64,000 nucleotides of DNA from Megamerina dolium (GCA_963854835.1 OY978525.1:52435429-52499428); one strand, 5' to 3'; shown: positions 22,889 to 36,188, counted from the first letter of the stretch. Made by a program: numbers and translations. The notes: generated from the letters alone by a model not told the origin.

Positions 22889-23935
22889 AAATTCAAAATG
22901 CATTATTTTCACTAAAAATCGTGAAAAATACAGATTGTGCCCGAAACATATTGTTTAGAATGGGCTTGAACAAGTAAATCTAAAATCCATTATTTTCATT
23001 AAAAAATCTAGAAAAATACATATTGTGGCCGAAATATATTGTTTTGAATGGGCTTGAACAAGTAAATTCAAAATCCATTATTTTCATTAAAAAGTCGAGA
23101 AAAATACAGATTGTGGCCGAAATATATTGTTTTGAATGGGCTTGAACAAGTAAATTCAAAATCAATTATTTTCATTAAAAATCGTGAAAAATACAGATTG
23201 TGGCCGAAATATATTGTTTTGAAGGGGCTTGAACAAGTAAACTCAAAATCCATTAATTTCACTGAAAATGGTAAAAAAAACAGATTGTGCCCGAAACATA
23301 TTGTTTAGAATGGGCTTGAACAAGTAAATTCAAAATCCATTATTTTCACTAAAAATCGTGAAAAATACAGATTGTGCCCGAAATATATTGTTTAGAAGGG
23401 GCTTGAAAAAGTAAATTCAAAACATATTATTTCTTCTACAAATCGTGAAAAATACAGATTGTGCCCGAAACATATTGTTTAGAATGGGCTTGAACAAGTA
23501 AATCTAAAATCCATTATTTTCATTAAAAAATCTAGAAAAATACATATTGTGGCCGAAATATATTTTTTTGAAGGGGCTTGAACAAGTAAATTCGAAACAC
23601 ATTATTACTTCTACAAATCGTGAAAAATACAGATTGTGGCCGAAACATATTGTTTAGAATGGGCCTGAACAAGTAAATTCAAAATGCATTATTTTCACTA
23701 AAAATCGTGAAAAATACAGATTGTGCCCGAAACATATTGTTTAGAATGGGCTTGAACAAGTAAATTCAAAATCCATTATTTTTTGTAAAAATCGTGAAAA
23801 ATACAGATTGTGGCCGAAATATATTTTTTTGAAGTAGCTTGAACAAGTAAATTCAAAATGCATTATTTTAACTAAAAATCGTGAAAAATACAGATTGTGG
23901 CCGAAATATATTGTTTTGAATGGGCTTGAACAAGT

Positions 23936-23968
23936 AAATTCAAAATCCATTATTTTCACTAAAAATCG
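23936..23968 (+). other. Seamless junction from C island 1 back to A-B dimers
   Basis: The last C monomer ends in CTTGAACAAGT and the next subunit is a normal A in perfect register, with no base lost or gained. The same holds at 58906. In-register joining is what homologous recombination between related monomers would give. Confidence 0.8.
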
Positions 23969-25936
23969 TGAAAAAAGCAGATTGCTTACAAAATAAATTG
24001 TATTGAAGGGGCTCAAACAAGTAAATTCAAAATGAATTGATTTCATTGAAAATCGTGAAATTTACAAATTTGGCTAAACCAAATTTTTTTGAAATTGCTG
24101 AAAAAAGCAAATAAAAAATCTATTATTTTCACTATAAATCGTGAAAAAAGCAGATTGCTTACAAAATAAATTGTATTGAAAGGGCTCAAGCAAGTAAATT
24201 CAAAATGAATTGATTTCATTGAAAATCGTGAAATTTACAAATTTGGCTAAACCAAATTTTTTTGAAATTGCTGAAAAAAGCAAATAAAAAATCCATTATT
24301 TTCACTATAAATCGTGAAAAAAGCAGATTGCTTACAAAATAAATTGTATTGAAAGGGCTCAAGCAAGTAAATTCAAAATGAATTGATTTCATTGAAAATC
24401 GTGAAATTTACAAATTGTGGCTAAACCAAATTTTTTTGAAATTGCTGAAAAAGACAAATTCAAAATCCATTATTTTCACTAAAAATCGTGAAAAAAGCAT
24501 ATTGCTTACAAAATAAATTGTATTGAAGGGGCTCAAACAAGTAAATTAAAAATGAATTGATTTCATTGAAAATCGTGAAATTTACAAATTGTGGCTATAC
24601 CAAATTTTTTTTGAAATTGCTGAAAAAGACAAATTCAAAATCCATTATTTTCACTAAAAATCGTGAAAAAAGCAGATTGCTTACAAAATAAATTGTATTG
24701 AAGGGGCTCAAACAAGTTAATTCAAAATGAATTGATTTCATTGAAAATCGTGAAATTTACAAATTGTGGCTAAACCAAACTTTTTTGAAATTGCCTTAAA
24801 AGACAAATTCAAAATCCATTATTTTCACTAAAAATCGTGAAAAAAGCAGATTGCTTACAAAATAAATTGTATTGAAGGGGCTCAAACAAGTAAATTAAAA
24901 ATGAATTGATTTCATTGAAAAACGTGAAAAATACAAATTGTGGCTAAACCAAATTTTTTTGAAATTGCTGAAAAAGTCAAATTTAAAATCCATTATTTTC
25001 ACTAAAAATCGTGAAAAAACAGATTGCTTACAAAATAAATTGTATTGAAGGGGCTCACACAAGTTAATTCAAAATGCATTATTTTCACTGAAAAACGTGG
25101 AAAATACAAATTTTGGCTAAGCCAAATTTTTTTTGAAATTGCTGAAAAAGACAAATTCAAAATCCATTATTTTCACTAAAAATCGTGAAAAAAGCAGATT
25201 GCTTACAAAATAAATTGTATTGAAGGGGCTCAAACAAGTTAATTCAAAATGAATTGATATCATTGAAAAACGTGAAATTTACAAATTGTGGCTAAATCAA
25301 ATTTTTTTGAAATTGCTGAAAAAGACAAATTCAAAATCCATTATTTTCACTAAAAATCGTGAAAAAAGCATATTGCTTACAAAATAAATTGTATTGTAGG
25401 GGCTCAAACAAGTAAATTCAAAATGAATTGATTTCATTGAAAATCGTGAAATTTACAAATTGTGGCTAAACCAAATTGTTATGAAATTGCTGAAAAGGAC
25501 AAATTCAAAATCCATTATTTTCACTAAAAATCGTGAAAAAAGCAGATTGCTTACAAAATAAATTGTATTGTAGGGGCTCAAACAAGTAAATTCAAAATGA
25601 ATTGATTTCATTGAAAATCGTGAAATTTTCAAATTGTGGCTAAACCAAATTTTTTTTGAAATTGCTGAAAAAGACAAATTCAAAATCCATTATTTTCACT
25701 AAAAATCGTGAAAAAAGCAGATTGCTTACAAAATAAATTGTATTGAAGGGGCTCAAACAAGTTAATTCAAAATGAATTGATTTCATTGAAAATCGTGAAA
25801 TTTACAAATTTGGCTAAACCAAACTTTTTTGAAATTGCTGACAAAGACAAATTCAAAATCCATTATTTTCACTAAAAATCGTGAAAAAAGCAGATTGCTT
25901 ACAAAATAAATTGTATTGAAGGGGCTCAAACAAGTA

Positions 25937-26037
25937 AATTCAAAATGCATTATTTTCATTGAATATCGTGAGAAATACAAATTGTGGTCAAAACAAATTT
26001 TTTTTAGAAGGTTGAAAAAAGCAAATTCAAAATCCAT
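25937..26037 (+). repeat. C-like B subunit in block W
   Basis: GCATTATTTTCATTGAATATCGTGAGAAATAC followed by TTGTGGTCAAAAC, T8 and AGAAGGTTG: a B-position subunit with C-like left half. Copies at about 29542 and 61432. It is flanked on the right by CCATTACTTTAACTAAAAATAG, an A allele seen only here and in these copies. Confidence 0.75.
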
Positions 26038-26059
26038 TACTTTAACTAAAAATAGTGAG

Positions 26060-26085
26060 AAAAACAGTTAATTCAAAATGTATTA
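26060..26085 (+). other. 215-bp deletion scar within block W copy 1
   Basis: GTGAGAAAAACAG runs directly into TTAATTCAAAATGTATT. In copies 2 (about 29670) and 3 (about 61560) the two sides are separated by 215 bp. This is not a multiple of 87, so the deletion joined non-equivalent points of the repeat, unlike most length changes in this array. Confidence 0.82.
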
Positions 26086-27573
26086 TTTTCACTGAAAAAC
26101 GTGGAAAATACAAATTGTGGCTAAACCAAATTTTTTTGAAATTGCTGAAAAAGTCAAATTTAAAATCCATTATTTTCACTAAAAATCGTGAAAAAACAGA
26201 TTGCTTACAAAATAAATTGTATTGAAGGGGCTCACACAAGTTAATTCAAAATGCATTATTTTCACTGAAAAACGTGGAAAATACAAATTGTGGCTAAACC
26301 AAATTTTTTTGAAATTGCTGAAAAAGACAAATTCAAAATCCATTATTTTCACTAAAAATCGTGAAAAAAGCAGATTGCTTACAAAATAAATTGTACTGAT
26401 GGGGCTCAAACAAGTAAATTCAAAATGAATTGATTTCATTGAAAAACGTGAAAAATACAAATTGTGGCTAAACCAAATTTTTATGAAATTGCTGAAAAAG
26501 ACAAATTCAAAATCCATTATTTTCACTAAAAATCGTGAAAAAAGCAGATTGCTTACAAAATAAATTGTATTGAAGGGGCTCAAACAAGTAAATTCAAAAT
26601 GAATTGATTTCATTGAAAATCGTGAAATTTACAAATTGTGGCTAAACCAAATTTTTTTGAAATTGCTGAAAAAGACAAATTCAAAATCCATTATTTTCAC
26701 TAAAAATCGTGAAAAAAGCAGATTGCTTACAAAATAAATTGTACTGAAGGGGCTCAAACAAGTAAATTCAAAATGAATTGATTTCATTGAAAAACGTGAA
26801 AAATACAAATTGTGGCTAAACCAAATTTTTTTGAAATTGCTGAAAAAAGCAAATTCAAAATCCATTATTTTCACTAAAAATCGTGAAAAAAGCAGATTGC
26901 TTACAAAATAAATTGTATTGAAAGGGCTCAAGCAAGTAAATTCAAAATGAATTGATTTCATTGAAAATCGTGAAATTTACAAATTTGGCTAAACCAAATT
27001 TTTTTGAAATTGCTGAAAAAGACAAATTCAAAATCCATTATTTTCACTAAAAATCGTGAAAAAAGCAGATTGCTTACAAAATAAATTGTATTGAAAGGGC
27101 TCAAGCAAGTAAATTCAAAATGAATTGATTTCATTGAAAATCGTGAAATTTACAAATTGTGGCTAAACCAAATTTTTTTGAAATTGCTGAAAAAGACAAA
27201 TTTAAAATCCATTATTTTCACTAAAAATCGAGAAAAAAGCAGATTGCTTACAAAATAAATTGTATTGAAAGGGCTCAAGCAAGTAAATTCAAAATGAATT
27301 GATTTCATTGAAAATCGTGAAATTTACAAATTGTGGCTAAACCAAATTTTTTTGAAATTGCTGAAAAAAGCAAATTCAAAATCCATTATTTTCACTATCG
27401 TGAAAAAAGCAGATTGCTTACAAAATAAATTGTATTGAAAGGGCTCAAGCAAGTAAATTCAAAATGAATTGATTTCATTGAAAATCGTGAAATTTACAAA
27501 TTGTGGCTAAACCAAATTATTTTGAAATTGCTGAAAAAGACAAATTCAAAATCCATTATTTTCACTAAAAATC

Positions 27574-30500
27574 GAGAAAAAAGCAGATTGCTTACAAAAT
27601 AAATTGTATTGAAGGGGCTCAAACAAGTAAATTCAAAATGAATTGATTTCATTGAAAATCGTGAAATTTACAAATTTGGCTAAACCAAATTTTTTTGAAA
27701 TTGCTGAAAAAAGCAAATAAAAAATCCATTATTTTCACTATAAATCGTGAAAAAAGCAGATTGCTTACAAAATAAATTGTATTGAAAGGGCTCAAGCAAG
27801 TAAATTCAAAATGAATTGATTTCATTGAAAATCGTGAAATTTACAAATTTGGCTAAACCAAATTTTTTTGAAATTGCTGAAAAAAGCAAATAAAAAATCC
27901 ATTATTTTCACTATAAATCGTGAAAAAAGCAGATTGCTTACAAAATAAATTGTATTGAAAGGGCTCAAGCAAGTAAATTCAAAATGAATTGATTTCATTG
28001 AAAATCGTGAAATTTACAAATTGTGGCTAAACCAAATTTTTTTGAAATTGCTGAAAAAGACAAATTCAAAATCCATTATTTTCACTAAAAATCGTGAAAA
28101 AAGCATATTGCTTACAAAATAAATTGTATTGAAGGGGCTCAAACAAGTAAATTAAAAATGAATTGATTTCATTGAAAATCGTGAAATTTACAAATTGTGG
28201 CTATACCAAATTTTTTTTGAAATTGCTGAAAAAGACAAATTCAAAATCCATTATTTTCACTAAAAATCGTGAAAAAAGCAGATTGCTTACAAAATAAATT
28301 GTATTGAAGGGGCTCAAACAAGTTAATTCAAAATGAATTGATTTCATTGAAAATCGTGAAATTTACAAATTGTGGCTAAACCAAACTTTTTTGAAATTGC
28401 CTTAAAAGACAAATTCAAAATCCATTATTTTCACTAAAAATCGTGAAAAAAGCAGATTGCTTACAAAATAAATTGTATTGAAGGGGCTCAAACAAGTAAA
28501 TTAAAAATGAATTGATTTCATTGAAAAACGTGAAAAATACAAATTGTGGCTAAACCAAATTTTTTTGAAATTGCTGAAAAAGTCAAATTTAAAATCCATT
28601 ATTTTCACTAAAAATCGTGAAAAAACAGATTGCTTACAAAATAAATTGTATTGAAGGGGCTCACACAAGTTAATTCAAAATGCATTATTTTCACTGAAAA
28701 ACGTGGAAAATACAAATTTTGGCTAAGCCAAATTTTTTTGAAATTGCTGAAAAAGACAAATTCAAAATCCATTATTTTCACTAAAAATCGTGAAAAAAGC
28801 AGATTGCTTACAAAATAAATTGTATTGAAGGGGCTCAAACAAGTTAATTCAAAATGAATTGATATCATTGAAAAACGTGAAATTTACAAATTGTGGCTAA
28901 ATCAAATTTTTTTGAAATTGCTGAAAAAGACAAATTCAAAATCCATTATTTTCACTAAAAATCGTGAAAAAAGCATATTGCTTACAAAATAAATTGTATT
29001 GTAGGGGCTCAAACAAGTAAATTCAAAATGAATTGATTTCATTGAAAATCGTGAAATTTACAAATTGTGGCTAAACCAAATTGTTATGAAATTGCTGAAA
29101 AGGACAAATTCAAAATCCATTATTTTCACTAAAAATCGTGAAAAAAGCAGATTGCTTACAAAATAAATTGTATTGTAGGGGCTCAAACAAGTAAATTCAA
29201 AATGAATTGATTTCATTGAAAATCGTGAAATTTTCAAATTGTGGCTAAACCAAATTTTTTTTGAAATTGCTGAAAAAGACAAATTCAAAATCCATTATTT
29301 TCACTAAAAATCGTGAAAAAAGCAGATTGCTTACAAAATAAATTGTATTGAAGGGGCTCAAACAAGTTAATTCAAAATGAATTGATTTCATTGAAAATCG
29401 TGAAATTTACAAATTGTGGCTAAACCAAACTTTTTTGAAATTGCTGACAAAGACAAATTCAAAATCCATTATTTTCACTAAAAATCGTGAAAAAAGCAGA
29501 TTGCTTACAAAATAAATTGTATTGAAGGGGCTCAAACAAGTAAATTCAAAATGCATTATTTTCATTGAATATCGTGAGAAATACAAATTGTGGTCAAAAC
29601 AAATTTTTTTTAGAAGGTTGAAAAAAGCAAATTCAAAATCCATTACTTTAACTAAAAATAGTGAGAAAAACAGATTGCTTACAAAATAAATTGTATTGAA
29701 GGGGCTCAAACAAGTAAATTCAAAATGAATTGATTTCATTGAAAATCGTGAAATTTACAAATTGTGGCTAAACCAAATTTTTTTGAAATTGCTGAAAAAG
29801 ACAAATTCAAAATCCATTATTTTCACTAAAAATCGTGAAAAAACAGATTGCTTACAAAATAAATTGTATTGAAGGGGCTCACACAAGTTAATTCAAAATG
29901 TATTATTTTCACTGAAAAACGTGGAAAATACAAATTGTGGCTAAACCAAATTTTTTTGAAATTGCTGAAAAAGTCAAATTTAAAATCCATTATTTTCACT
30001 AAAAATCGTGAAAAAACAGATTGCTTACAAAATAAATTGTATTGAAGGGGCTCACACAAGTTAATTCAAAATGCATTATTTTCACTGAAAAACGTGGAAA
30101 ATACAAATTGTGGCTAAACCAAATTTTTTTGAAATTGCTGAAAAAGACAAATTCAAAATCCATTATTTTCACTAAAAATCGTGAAAAAAGCAGATTGCTT
30201 ACAAAATAAATTGTACTGATGGGGCTCAAACAAGTAAATTCAAAATGAATTGATTTCATTGAAAAACGTGAAAAATACAAATTGTGGCTAAACCAAATTT
30301 TTATGAAATTGCTGAAAAAGACAAATTCAAAATCCATTATTTTCACTAAAAATCGTGAAAAAAGCAGATTGCTTACAAAATAAATTGTATTGAAGGGGCT
30401 CAAACAAGTAAATTCAAAATGAATTGATTTCATTGAAAATCGTGAAATTTACAAATTGTGGCTAAACCAAATTTTTTTGAAATTGCTGAAAAAGACAAAT

Positions 30501-31320
30501 TCAAAATCCATTATTTTCACTAAAAATCGTGAAAAAAGCAGATTGCTTACAAAATAAATTGTACTGAAGGGGCTCAAACAAGTAAATTCAAAATGAATTG
30601 ATTTCATTGAAAAACGTGAAAAATACAAATTGTGGCTAAACCAAATTTTTTTGAAATTGCTGAAAAAAGCAAATTCAAAATCCATTATTTTCACTAAAAA
30701 TCGTGAAAAAAGCAGATTGCTTACAAAATAAATTGTATTGAAAGGGCTCAAGCAAGTAAATTCAAAATGAATTGATTTCATTGAAAATCGTGAAATTTAC
30801 AAATTTGGCTAAACCAAATTTTTTTGAAATTGCTGAAAAAGACAAATTCAAAATCCATTATTTTCACTAAAAATCGTGAAAAAAGCAGATTGCTTACAAA
30901 ATAAATTGTATTGAAAGGGCTCAAGCAAGTAAATTCAAAATGAATTGATTTCATTGAAAATCGTGAAATTTACAAATTGTGGCTAAACCAAATTTTTTTG
31001 AAATTGCTGAAAAAGACAAATTCAAAATCCATTATTTTCACTAAAAATCGAGAAAAAAGCAGATTGCTTACAAAATAAATTGTATTGAAAGGGCTCAAGC
31101 AAGTAAATTCAAAATGAATTGATTTCATTGAAAATCGTGAAATTTACAAATTGTGGCTAAACCAAATTTTTTTGAAATTGCTGAAAAAAGCAAATTCAAA
31201 ATCCATTATTTTCACTATCGTGAAAAAAGCAGATTGCTTACAAAATAAATTGTATTGAAAGGGCTCAAGCAAGTAAATTCAAAATGAATTGATTTCATTG
31301 AAAATCGTGAAATTTACAAA
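27574..31320 (+). repeat. Block W copy 2 (3.75 kb HOR)
   Basis: Second direct copy of W, including the 215 bp missing from copy 1. Its part from about 28131 also matches 60019-64000 (offset 31888 rising to 31890 after two single-base run-length changes). Point differences between copies: CAAATTTAAAATCC at 27199 against CAAATTCAAAATCC at 31019, and CTATTATT at 24119 against CCATTATT. Confidence 0.87.
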
Positions 31321-32117
31321 TTTGGCTAAACCAAATTTTTTTGAAATTGCTGAAAAAGACAAATTCAAAATCCATTATTTTCACTAAAAATCGTGAAAAA
31401 AGCAGATTGCTTACAAAATAAATTATATTGAAGGGGCTCAAACAAGTAAATTCAAAATGAATTGATTTCATTGAAAATCGTGAAATTTACAAATTGTGGC
31501 TAAACCAAATTTTTTTGAAATTGCTGAAAAAGACAAATTCAAAATCCATTATTTACACTAAAAATCGTGAAAAAAGCATATTGCTTACAAAATAAATTGT
31601 ATTGAAGGGGCTCAAACAAGTAAATTCAAAATGAATTGATTTCTTGAAAATCGTGAAATTTACAAATTGTGGCTAAACCAAATTTTTTTGAAATTGCTGA
31701 AAAAGACAAATTCAAAATCCATTATTTTCACTAAAAATCGTGAAAAAAGCAGATTGCTTACAAAATAAATTGTACTGAAGGGGCTCAAACAAGTAAATTC
31801 AAAATGAATTGATTTCATTGAAAAACGTGAAAAATACAAATTGTGGCTAAACCAAATTTTTTTGAAATTGCTGAAAAAAGCAAATTCAAAATCCATTATT
31901 TTCACTAAAAATCGTGAAAAAAGCAGATTGCTTACAAAATAAATTGTATTGAAAGGGCTCAAGCAAGTAAATTCAAAATGAATTGATTTCATTGAAAATC
32001 GTGAAATTTACAAATTTGGCTAAACCAAATTTTTTTGAAATTGCTGAAAAAGACAAATTCAAAATCCATTATTTTCACTAAAATCGTGAAAAAATGCATT
32101 ATTTTCACTAAAAATTG
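31321..32117 (+). repeat. A-B dimers after block W2
   Basis: Carries the AAATTATATTG and TTATTTACACT alleles and GATTTCTTGAAAATCG (loss of CA, at about 31640). The same series follows W3 at 63211-64000. Part of it (31550-32207) is reused at 34339-34995 (offset 2789). Confidence 0.85.
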
Positions 32118-33938
32118 TGCAAAAACAGATTGCTTACAAAATAAATTGTATTGAAGGGGCTCAAACAAGTTAATTCAAAATGAATTGATTTCATTGAAAA
32201 TCATGAAATTTACAAATTGTGGCTAAACCAAATTTTTTTGAAATTGCTGAAAAGGACAAATTCAAAATCCATTATTTTCACTAAAATCGTGAAAAAATGC
32301 ATTATTTTCACTAAAAATTGTGCAAAAACAGATTGCTTACAAAATAAATTGTATTGAAGGGGCTCAACAAGTTAATTCAAAATGAATTGATTTCATTGAA
32401 AATCGTCAAAACTACAAATTGAGGCTAAAAAAAATTGTTTTGAGAAGGGTAAAAAAAAGCAAATTTATAATCCATTATTTTCACTAAAAATCGTGAAAAA
32501 AACAGATTGCTTACAAAATAAATTGTATTGAAGGGGATCAAACAAATTAATTCAAAATGCATTATTTTCATTGAAAATCATGAGAAATACAAATTGTGGC
32601 CAAAACATATTGTTTTAAAATGGCTGAAAAAATCAAATTCAAAATCCATTATTTTCACTAAAATAGTCAAAAAACCCATTATTTTCACTAAAAATCGTGA
32701 AAAAAACAGATTGTTTACAAAATAAATTATATTGAAGGGGCTCAAACAAATAAATTCAAAATGAATTGATTTCATTGAAAAACGTGAAAAATACAAATTG
32801 TGGCTAAACCAATTTTTTTTGAAATTGCTGAAAAAGACAAATTCAAAATCCATTATTTTCACTAAAATCGTGAAAAAACGCATTATTTTCACTAAAAATT
32901 GTGCAAAAACAGATTGCTTACAAAATAAATTGTATTGAAGGGGCTCAAACAAGTAAATTCAAAATGTAAATTGATTTCATTGAAAATCGTGAAATTTACA
33001 AATTGTGGCTAAACCAAATTTTTTTGAAATTACTGAAAAATACAATTTCAAAATCCATTATTTTCACTAAAATCGTGAAAAAACGCATTATTTTCACTAA
33101 AAATCGTGAAAAAAAACAGATTGCTTACAAAATAAATTGTATTGAAGGGGTTCAAACAAGTTAATTCAAAATGAATTGATATCATAGAAAAACGTGAAAT
33201 TTACAAATTGTGGCTAAATCAAATTTTTTTGAAATTGCTGAAAAAGACAAATTCAAAATCCATTATTTTCACTAAAAATCGTGAAAAAAAGCAGATTGCT
33301 TACAAAATAAATTGTATTGAAGGGGCTCAAACAAGTAAATTCAAAATGAATTGATTTCATTGAAAATCGTGAAATTTACAAATTGTGGCTAAACCAAATT
33401 TTTTTTGAAATTGCTGAAAAAGACAGATTCAAAATCCATTATTTTCACTAAAAATCGTGAAAAAAGCAGATTGCTTACAAAATAAATTGTATTGAAGGGG
33501 CTCAAACAAGTTAATTCAAAATGAATTGATTTCATTGAAAATCGTGAAATTTACAAATTGTGGCTAAACCAAACTTTTTTGAAATTGCTGAAAAAGACAA
33601 ATTCAAAATCCATTATTTTCACTAAAAATCGTGAAAAAAGCAGATTGCTTACAAAATAAATTGTATTGAAGGGGCTCAAACAAGTAAATTAAAAATGAAT
33701 TGATTTCATTGAAAAACGTGAAAAATACAAATTGTGGCTAAACCAAATTTTTTTGAAATTGCTGAAAAAGTCAAATTTAAAATCCATTATTTTCACTAAA
33801 AATCGTGAAAAAACAGATTGCTTACAAAATAAATTGTATTGAAGGGGCTCACACAAGTTAATTCAAAATGCATTATTTTCACTGAAAAACGTGGAAAATA
33901 CAAATTTTGGCTAAGCCAAATTTTTTTTGAAATTGCTG
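32118..33938 (+). repeat. M-containing HOR, matches 41679-43499
   Basis: About 1.8 kb matching at offset 9561 with two substitutions noted (ATCATAGAAAAACG near 33185; GACAGATTC near 33422). It includes M module 7, the GGGGTTCAAAC/GATATCATT dimer and the TAAGCC dyad allele, and ends at GCTGATAAGGAC, where the match breaks. Confidence 0.85.
32363..32912 (+). repeat. M module 7
   Basis: First M module after the longest M-free interval (12574 bp from M6), an interval that contains C island 1 and both W copies. Followed by AATGTAAATTG and GGGGTTCAAAC units as after M3 and M4. Confidence 0.88.
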
Positions 33939-34993
33939 ATAAGGACAAATTCAAAATCCATTATTTTCACTAAAATCGTGAAAAAATGCATTATTTTCAC
34001 TAAAAATTGTGCAAAAACAGATTGCTTACAAAATAAATTGTATTGAAGGGGCTCAACAAGTTAATTCAAAATGAATTGATTTCATTGAAAATCGTCAAAA
34101 CTACAAATTGAGGCTAAAAAAAATTGTTTTGAGAAGGGTAAAAAAAAGCAAATTTATAATCCATTATTTTCACTAAAAATCGTGAAAAAAACAGATTGCT
34201 TACAAAATAAATTGTATTGAAGGGGATCAAACAAATTAATTCAAAATGCATTATTTTCATTGAAAATCATGAGAAATACAAATTGTGGCCAAAACATATT
34301 GTTTTAAAATGGCTGAAAAAATCAAATTCAAAATCCATTATTTACACTAAAAATCGTGAAAAAAGCATATTGCTTACAAAATAAATTGTATTGAAGGGGC
34401 TCAAACAAGTAAATTCAAAATGAATTGATTTCTTGAAAATCGTGAAATTTACAAATTGTGGCTAAACCAAATTTTTTTGAAATTGCTGAAAAAGACAAAT
34501 TCAAAATCCATTATTTTCACTAAAAATCGTGAAAAAAGCAGATTGCTTACAAAATAAATTGTACTGAAGGGGCTCAAACAAGTAAATTCAAAATGAATTG
34601 ATTTCATTGAAAAACGTGAAAAATACAAATTGTGGCTAAACCAAATTTTTTTGAAATTGCTGAAAAAAGCAAATTCAAAATCCATTATTTTCACTAAAAA
34701 TCGTGAAAAAAGCAGATTGCTTACAAAATAAATTGTATTGAAAGGGCTCAAGCAAGTAAATTCAAAATGAATTGATTTCATTGAAAATCGTGAAATTTAC
34801 AAATTTGGCTAAACCAAATTTTTTTGAAATTGCTGAAAAAGACAAATTCAAAATCCATTATTTTCACTAAAATCGTGAAAAAATGCATTATTTTCACTAA
34901 AAATTGTGCAAAAACAGATTGCTTACAAAATAAATTGTATTGAAGGGGCTCAAACAAGTTAATTCAAAATGAATTGATTTCATTGAAAATCAT
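33939..34993 (+). repeat. Mosaic segment with truncated M module
   Basis: The left part (33942-34338) copies 32253-32650 (offset 1689); the right part (34339-34993) copies 31550-32206 (offset 2789). The switch falls within CCATTATTT at about 34339, where TTTTCACT becomes TTTACACT. Two template switches in about 1 kb, both within bases shared by the partners. Confidence 0.8.
34052..34338 (+). repeat. M module 8, right half replaced
   Basis: Keeps CGTCAAAACTAC, GAGAAGGGT, GGGGATCAAAC and the AAAATGGCTG subunit, then switches to a TTATTTACACT dimer. Its landmark GGGGATC lies 1689 bp after that of M7. Confidence 0.85.
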
Positions 34994-36134
34994 GAAAAAT
35001 ACAAATTGTGGCTAAACCAAATTTTTTTGAAATTGCTGAAAAAGTCAAATTTAAAATCCATTATTTTCACTAAAAATCGTGAAAAAACAGATTGCTTACA
35101 AAATAAATTGTATTGAAGGGGCTCACACAAGTTAATTCAAAATGCATTATTTTCACTGAAAAACGTGGAAAATACAAATTTTGGCTAAGCCAAATTTTTT
35201 TTGAAATTGCTGAAAAAGACAAATTCAAAATCCATTATTTTCACTAAAAATCGTGAAAAAAGCAGATTGCTTACAAAATAAATTGTATTGAAGGGGCTCA
35301 AACAAGTTAATTCAAAATGAATTGATATCATTGAAAAACGTGAAATTTACAAATTGTGGCTAAATCAAATTTTTTTGAAATTGCTGAAAAAGACAAATTC
35401 AAAATCCATTATTTTCACTAAAAATCGTGAAAAAAGCATATTGCTTACAAAATAAATTGTATTGTAGGGGCTCAAACAAGTAAATTCAAAATGAATTGAT
35501 TTCATTGAAAATCGTGAAATTTACAAATTGTGGCTAAACCAAATATTTCTGAAATTGCTGAAAAAGACAAATTCATAATCAATTATTTTCAAAAAAATCG
35601 TGAAAAAACAGATTGCTTACAAAATAAATTGTATTGAAGGGGCTCAAATAAGTAAATTCAAATGAATTGATTTCATTGAAAAACATGAAAAATACAAATT
35701 GTGGGTAAACCAAATTTTTATGAAATTGCTGAAAAAGACAAATTCAAAATCCATTATTTTCACTAAAAATCGTGAAAAAAGCAGATTGCTTACAGAATAA
35801 ATTGTATTGAAAGGGCTCAAACAAGTAAATTCAAAATGAATTGATTTCAATGAAAATCGTGAAATTTACAAATTGTGGCTAAACCAAATTATTTTGAAAT
35901 TGCTGAAAAAGACAATTTCAAAATCCATTATTTTCACCAAAAATCGTGAAAAAAGCAGATTGCTTACAAAATAAATTGTATTGAAGGGGCTCAAACAAGT
36001 AAATTCAAAATGAATTGATTTCATTGAAAATCGTGAAATTTACAAATTGTGGCTAAACCAAATATTTCTGAAATTGCTGAAAAAGACAAATTCATAATCA
36101 ATTATTTTCAAAAAAATCGTGAAAAAACAGATTG

Positions 36135-36188
36135 CTTACAAAATAAATTGTATTGAAGGGGCTTACAAAATAAATTGTATTGAAGGGG
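36135..36188 (+). repeat. 27-bp direct duplication in A (X2, first)
   Basis: Counterpart of 4987-5040, unchanged. Confidence 0.88.

Larger units (their letters stand above)
21911..23935 (+). repeat. C island 1: about 23 monomers of 87 bp
   Basis: 2025 bp of head-to-tail C monomers with no A-B alternation. Recognised by GGCCGAAATATATTG or TGCCCGAAATATATTG. Several alleles mix: CATATTATTTC.TCTACAAATCG, AATCTAAAATCC, TCTAGAAAAATACATATTG, and TTGTTTAGAATGGG. Compared with island 2 it has about 699 bp (eight monomers) extra at roughly 22890-23590 and lacks a 261-bp (three-monomer) stretch found near 57718-57979. Confidence 0.93.
23969..27573 (+). repeat. Block W copy 1 (3.6 kb HOR)
   Basis: Direct tandem with 27574-31320 (offset 3605 on the left, 3820 on the right). 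Tags: GCAAATAAAAAATC with CACTATAAATCG twice at the start, GTGGCTATACC, GAAATTGCCTTAAAAGAC, the TAAGCC dyad allele, a C-like B with TTTTTTTTAGAAGG near 25998, and TACTGATGGGG near 26396. Copy 1 lacks 215 bp at about 26067 that copy 2 keeps. Confidence 0.87.

Noticed and set aside
21911..23935. CRISPR-like array of regularly spaced repeats
   Set aside because: There are no unique spacers: the whole 87-bp period is repeated, units vary along their length, and no cas-like genes or leader are present.
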